Both the position numbers and the translations under genes were made by a program. From assembly GCA_963667505.2 (NCBI GenBank), contig OY763490.2, positions 3,658,001 through 3,722,000 of the forward strand: a DNA stretch of 64,000 nt, read 5' to 3'. Source of the stretch: Aldehydirespirator sp963667505. Lineage in GTDB: Bacteria > Actinomycetota > Acidimicrobiia > Acidimicrobiales > Aldehydirespiratoraceae. Under the pieces are notes generated by a model that searched no databases, was not told the origin of the DNA, and was given only the letters and a program-made list of their open reading frames with translations. The first letter of the stretch is position 1; every line of letters begins with the position of its first letter. Shown piece by piece: positions 60,692 to 64,000 of the stretch.

Positions 60692-61852
60692 ATGGACTTC
60701 TCGATCGACGACTCCCAGCAGATGGTGATCGACACCGTTCGCTCCTTCGTGCAGCGCGAACTGCTCCCCCACGAAGACGAGGTGGAACGCACCGGCGAGG
60801 TGCGACCCGAGTTGGTGGAGCAGATTCGTAGCCGGGCCATCGACGCGGGCCTTTACGCGGCCAACATGCCGGTCGAGCTCGGAGGCGGCGGGCTCGACGA
60901 CCTGACCCTGGCCATGGCCGAGCGGGCCTTCGGGTGGACCGCCTACGCCCTGCACTACATCGTGGCCCGACCCTCCAACATCCTGCAGGCCTGCACCGGC
61001 GCCCAGGTCGACGAGTATCTGCTGCCCACCGTGCGGGGCGAGCGGGTGGAGTGCCTCGCCATGAGCGAGCCCGACGCCGGATCCGACCTGCGGGGCATGG
61101 CCTGCCGGGCCGAGCGCCGCGGCGACCACTACGTGGTCAACGGCACCAAGCACTTCATCAGCCACGCCGACCTGGCCGACTATGTGATCCTGTTCGCGGC
61201 CACCGGCGCCGAGGACTCCGCCAGAGGGCCGCGCAAGCTGATCTCGGCTCTGCTGGTGGACTTCGACACGCCGGGCGTAGAGCGCGCGCCGGGCTACAAC
61301 TGCGTGTCGAACCGGGGCTACCACAACTTCATCTTGAACTTCGACGACGCCCGGGTGCCTGCCGCCAACCTGCTGGGCGACGAGCACCGGGGCTTCGACG
61401 TGGCCAACCAGTGGCTGGGCAGCACCCGGCTGCAGGTGGCGGCCGTGTGCCTGGGCCGGGCCGACCGGGCTCTGTCGGTGGCCCTCGACTGGGCCGCCAC
61501 CCGCGAGCAGTTCGGCCAGCGCATCGGCCGCTTCCAGGGCGTGTCGTTCAAGCTGGCCGACATGCGCACCCGTCTGCTCCAGGCCGAGCTGACCACCTAC
61601 CGGGCGGCGTGGCTGTCGGCCCGGGGCGAGATGACCGACGCCGACGCGGCCATGGCCAAGCTGTCGGCCACCGAGATGCTGCAGTTCGTGTCGGACGAGG
61701 CCATCCAGATCCTCGGCGGAATGGGCCTTATGGACGAACTGCCGCTGGAGCGGATCTGGCGCGACGCCCGAGTCGACCGCATCTGGGACGGCACCAGCGA
61801 GATCCAGCGCCACATCGTGTCGCGCGACATGTTGCGCCCCCTCGGGAGCTGA
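60692..61852 (+). CDS. Acyl-CoA dehydrogenase
   Basis: A 386-residue flavoprotein from ATG 60692 with GAGGAGG nearby. Signatures: CLAMSEPDAGSDLRGMACRA (FAD/substrate site), DWAATREQFGQRIGRFQGVS, IQILGGMGLMDELPLERIWR and DRIWDGTSEIQRHIVSRD. In most members the YEGT Glu here is the catalytic base; this one has Asp366 (WDGT). Either Asp serves or the base lies elsewhere, as in isovaleryl-CoA dehydrogenases. It follows the carnitine-type fusion and precedes an acyl-CoA ligase, so a CoA-linked degradation operon is likely. Confidence 0.92.
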   Translation: MDFSIDDSQQMVIDTVRSFVQRELLPHEDEVERTGEVRPELVEQIRSRAIDAGLYAANMPVELGGGGLDDLTLAMAERAFGWTAYALHYIVARPSNILQACTGAQVDEYLLPTVRGERVECLAMSEPDAGSDLRGMACRAERRGDHYVVNGTKHFISHADLADYVILFAATGAEDSARGPRKLISALLVDFDTPGVERAPGYNCVSNRGYHNFILNFDDARVPAANLLGDEHRGFDVANQWLGSTRLQVAAVCLGRADRALSVALDWAATREQFGQRIGRFQGVSFKLADMRTRLLQAELTTYRAAWLSARGEMTDADAAMAKLSATEMLQFVSDEAIQILGGMGLMDELPLERIWRDARVDRIWDGTSEIQRHIVSRDMLRPLGS

Positions 61853-61921
61853 GATGCCGTGCCCGCGAGCCCGGCTGCCGGAGGGCCCGCGGGATGCTCG
61901 CCATCTGAGCGGGTGCTCGCC

Positions 61922-64000
61922 GTGACGGTGCGGCTCGACCGGGTCTTGAGGCCGAGGTCGCTGGCGTTCGTAGGCGGCAAAGCCGCGGAGTTGGCCGTCG
62001 AGGCCTCGCGGTCCCTCGGATTCGACGGTGAGATGTGGGCCGTCAACCCCCGCCGCACCCTCGCCGGCCTTCCGACGTTCGCCTCGGTGGGCGAGCTGCC
62101 GGGGCGTGCCGACGCGGCGTTCGTGGGGGTGGGAAGCCACGCCGCGGTCGAGGTCGTGCGGGAGTTGGCCGCCGCGGGCACGGGTGCCGCGGTGTGCCAC
62201 GCGTCGGGCTTCGCCGAAACCGGCGAGGCCGGAGCGGCCCTTCAGGCCGACTTGCTGCGAGCCGCCGCGGGCATGGCGCTTCTGGGCCCCAACTGCTACG
62301 GGACGCTGTCGGCGCTCACCGGGGCGGCGCTTTGGCCGGATGTACACGGTCTAGCCCGCTGCGAGCGCGGTGTCGCTTTGGTCAGCCAAAGCGGCAACAT
62401 CGCGGTGAACCTCACCATGCAGCGCCGCGGTCTGGGCGTCGCCTGCGTGATGGCGCTCGGCAACCAGGCCGATGTGGGAACGGCCGGGGCACTCGAGGCC
62501 TTGGTCGTCGACGAGGCTGTGACCGGAGTGGGGCTCGTCATCGAGGCGGTGGACGACGTGGGCCGGTTCGCAGCCGCGGCCTGCTCGGCGCAACAGCGGG
62601 GCGTGCCGGTGGTGGCTCTGAAGCTGGGGGCGTCGAAGCCCGCGGTCGGCATCGCAATCACCCACACGGCGTCGCTGGTCGGCGACGACACCGCTTACGA
62701 GGCGCTCTTCCGGCGTGTCGGCGTCCATCGGGTACGCACCGTGCCGGAACTGCTCGACACGCTGGCGGTCCTGTGCGCCATCGGGTCGCTGAAGGGCAAC
62801 CGGGTGGTGTCGCTGAGCTGCTCGGGAGGCGAGGCGGCGCTCGTGGCCGACCGCGGCGTCGCCCACGGGGTCGCGTTCCCCGAGTTCGCCCCCGATCACC
62901 GCGACCGGGTGGCGGCGGCCCTGGAAGGCCGGGTCGCGGTGACCAACCCGCTCGACTATCACACCTTCATCTGGGGCGACAAGGCCCGTCTGGCCGCCTG
63001 CTTCCAAGCGGTCCTCGGCGCCAGCCCGGCGACTGATGACCGTCCGGTGCTCAGCCCTCGTCCGCCGACCGGTGCCCCGGTGGCTGGTGCTCGTCCGGTG
63101 ACCGGTGACGGTCCGGTGACCATGGACGCTGGGCCGCCGTTCGACGCCGCCCTGCTCGTGCTCGACTTCCCGGCCCAAGGATTGGACCGCTCGCGGTGGT
63201 GGCCGACTCTCGACGCCTTCGGCACCGCCTGTTCAGCGGCTCGAACCCCGGGCATCGTCGCGGCGTCCATGGCCGAGAACCTCCCCGAGGAGGCCCGCGC
63301 CCGAGCCGCTGAACTCGGCCTCGCCGCCTGCGGCGACATCGACTCAGCGCTGGCCGCGCTCGCAGCCGCGGCCCGCCTGGGACGGTCGTCAGCCCGGCCG
63401 CTGCAGGATTCCGTCGGCCTACTGCCGCCCGTGCCTCCAAGGAGTGCGGGATCCCGGTTGCCGTCTGCATCGTCGTTCTCCTTGTCGTCGTCGGTGGAAC
63501 CGCCTGACTCGGTCGGAGCGAACCCGCCCGGTCCGGTGCCGAGAACATATGTACGGGGTGAGACAGCGGAGTCGGAGCACGATGGCGCGGCACTGTCCGA
63601 GCGCGAGGCCAAGCAGCGCTTGGCCTCGGTCGGGGTCGCCGTACCGGCCGGGCGTCTGGTGTCGCCCGAGAAGGCCGAAGCCGCGGCGCGCGAGATCGGA
63701 TTTCCAGTAGTGGTCAAGGCTGTCGGCATCGCCCACAAGACCGACACTGCGGGCGTGGAAGTCGGGCTGGACGACCCCGAGTCGGTGGCCGTAGCGGCCC
63801 GGCGCTTGGGCTCCGGTGACGGCTCGACGGTGCTCGTGGAATCCTTTGTCACCGGCTCGGTGGCCGAACTGCTGGTGAGCGTGCGCTCGGCGCCTCCCGT
63901 GGGGATGCTGCTCACCCTCGGTGCGGGCGGCACGCTGACGGAACTGCTGGCGGACACCGCCGCGCTCCTGCTTCCGGCAGCCCCCGACGAGATCCGTCAG
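61922..64000 (+). CDS. ADP-forming acyl-CoA ligase (acetate-CoA ligase family), 3' end outside window
   Basis: Open to the window edge (693 codons seen). Start GTG 61922 (61913 or 61928 possible). CoA-binding domain first (LRPRSLAFVGGKAAELAVEA), then the ligase domain (ALVSQSGNIAVNLTMQRRGL, with ITHTASLVGDDTAYEALFRR), then the ATP-grasp domain (FPVVVKAVGIAHKTDTAGVE). The family His that becomes phosphorylated is expected near THTASL. Two non-conserved inserts are seen: a Pro/Val/Gly-rich repeat (63040-63135) and a Ser/Pro-rich linker (63410-63580). It probably activates an acid for the neighbouring dehydrogenase. Confidence 0.9.
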   Translation, partial: MTVRLDRVLRPRSLAFVGGKAAELAVEASRSLGFDGEMWAVNPRRTLAGLPTFASVGELPGRADAAFVGVGSHAAVEVVRELAAAGTGAAVCHASGFAETGEAGAALQADLLRAAAGMALLGPNCYGTLSALTGAALWPDVHGLARCERGVALVSQSGNIAVNLTMQRRGLGVACVMALGNQADVGTAGALEALVVDEAVTGVGLVIEAVDDVGRFAAAACSAQQRGVPVVALKLGASKPAVGIAITHTASLVGDDTAYEALFRRVGVHRVRTVPELLDTLAVLCAIGSLKGNRVVSLSCSGGEAALVADRGVAHGVAFPEFAPDHRDRVAAALEGRVAVTNPLDYHTFIWGDKARLAACFQAVLGASPATDDRPVLSPRPPTGAPVAGARPVTGDGPVTMDAGPPFDAALLVLDFPAQGLDRSRWWPTLDAFGTACSAARTPGIVAASMAENLPEEARARAAELGLAACGDIDSALAALAAAARLGRSSARPLQDSVGLLPPVPPRSAGSRLPSASSFSLSSSVEPPDSVGANPPGPVPRTYVRGETAESEHDGAALSEREAKQRLASVGVAVPAGRLVSPEKAEAAAREIGFPVVVKAVGIAHKTDTAGVEVGLDDPESVAVAARRLGSGDGSTVLVESFVTGSVAELLVSVRSAPPVGMLLTLGAGGTLTELLADTAALLLPAAPDEIRQ

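Overview
The window is very GC-rich and gene-dense. It looks like an Actinomycetota chromosome, most likely an Acidimicrobiia-type lineage; this is inferred from gene content, not from a marker phylogeny. Supporting signs are a mycothiol glycosyltransferase (MshA) with its usual YbjN-like neighbour, an AccE-like carboxylase epsilon subunit, many GTG starts, and stop/start overlaps throughout the operons.

Layout. 1-9.2 kb: housekeeping genes (end of an acyl-CoA carboxylase beta gene, aat, a cyclophilin, tRNA-Lys, a DUF2237 protein, a YgjP-like metalloprotease, a histidine phosphatase, a MoaD-like carrier, mshA and ybjN). 9.4-15.4 kb: an electron-transfer operon with a two-cluster ferredoxin, a split b6f-like cytochrome b, a Rieske protein, a dihaem cytochrome c and two unrecognised membrane proteins. 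15.4-31.5 kb: a complete 14-gene complex I operon, nuoA-N. 31.5-33.6 kb: a PhyH-type oxygenase, a STAS anti-anti-sigma factor and a membrane protein. 33.7-44.7 kb: a second complex I operon, nuoABCDHIJKLMN, with no nuoE, nuoF or nuoG, so its electron donor is probably not NADH. A MidA/NDUFAF7-type methyltransferase, the family that helps assemble complex I, lies at 50.3 kb.

44.8-53.6 kb is accessory DNA: HigBA-like and ParDE-like toxin-antitoxin pairs, a DUF429 protein, an HTH protein, a truncated DEAD/DEAH helicase and an alarmone-synthetase/small-partner operon. It also holds a CMD/AhpD-like gene with one in-frame UGA exactly at the second cysteine of its CxxC motif, followed by a SECIS-like hairpin; this is a good selenoprotein candidate. 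53.6-64 kb is catabolic: RidA, RraA, CMD proteins, a hydroxyisobutyrate-type dehydrogenase, a P450, a carnitine-dehydrogenase/thioesterase-like fusion, an acyl-CoA dehydrogenase and an ADP-forming acyl-CoA ligase that runs off the end.

A second theme is small repeats. Gene junctions in both nuo operons carry tandem copies of the upstream stop or downstream start region. nuoM ends in a 12-copy 15-bp minisatellite that has changed reading frame, nuoG seems to contain an inverted-repeat element in frame, and the MidA gene has two 30-bp in-frame arrays. A hairpin-like repeat family occurs both between nuoM2 and nuoN2 and at 55.5 kb. Together these suggest a genome that readily gains short tandem duplications and small mobile palindromic elements.
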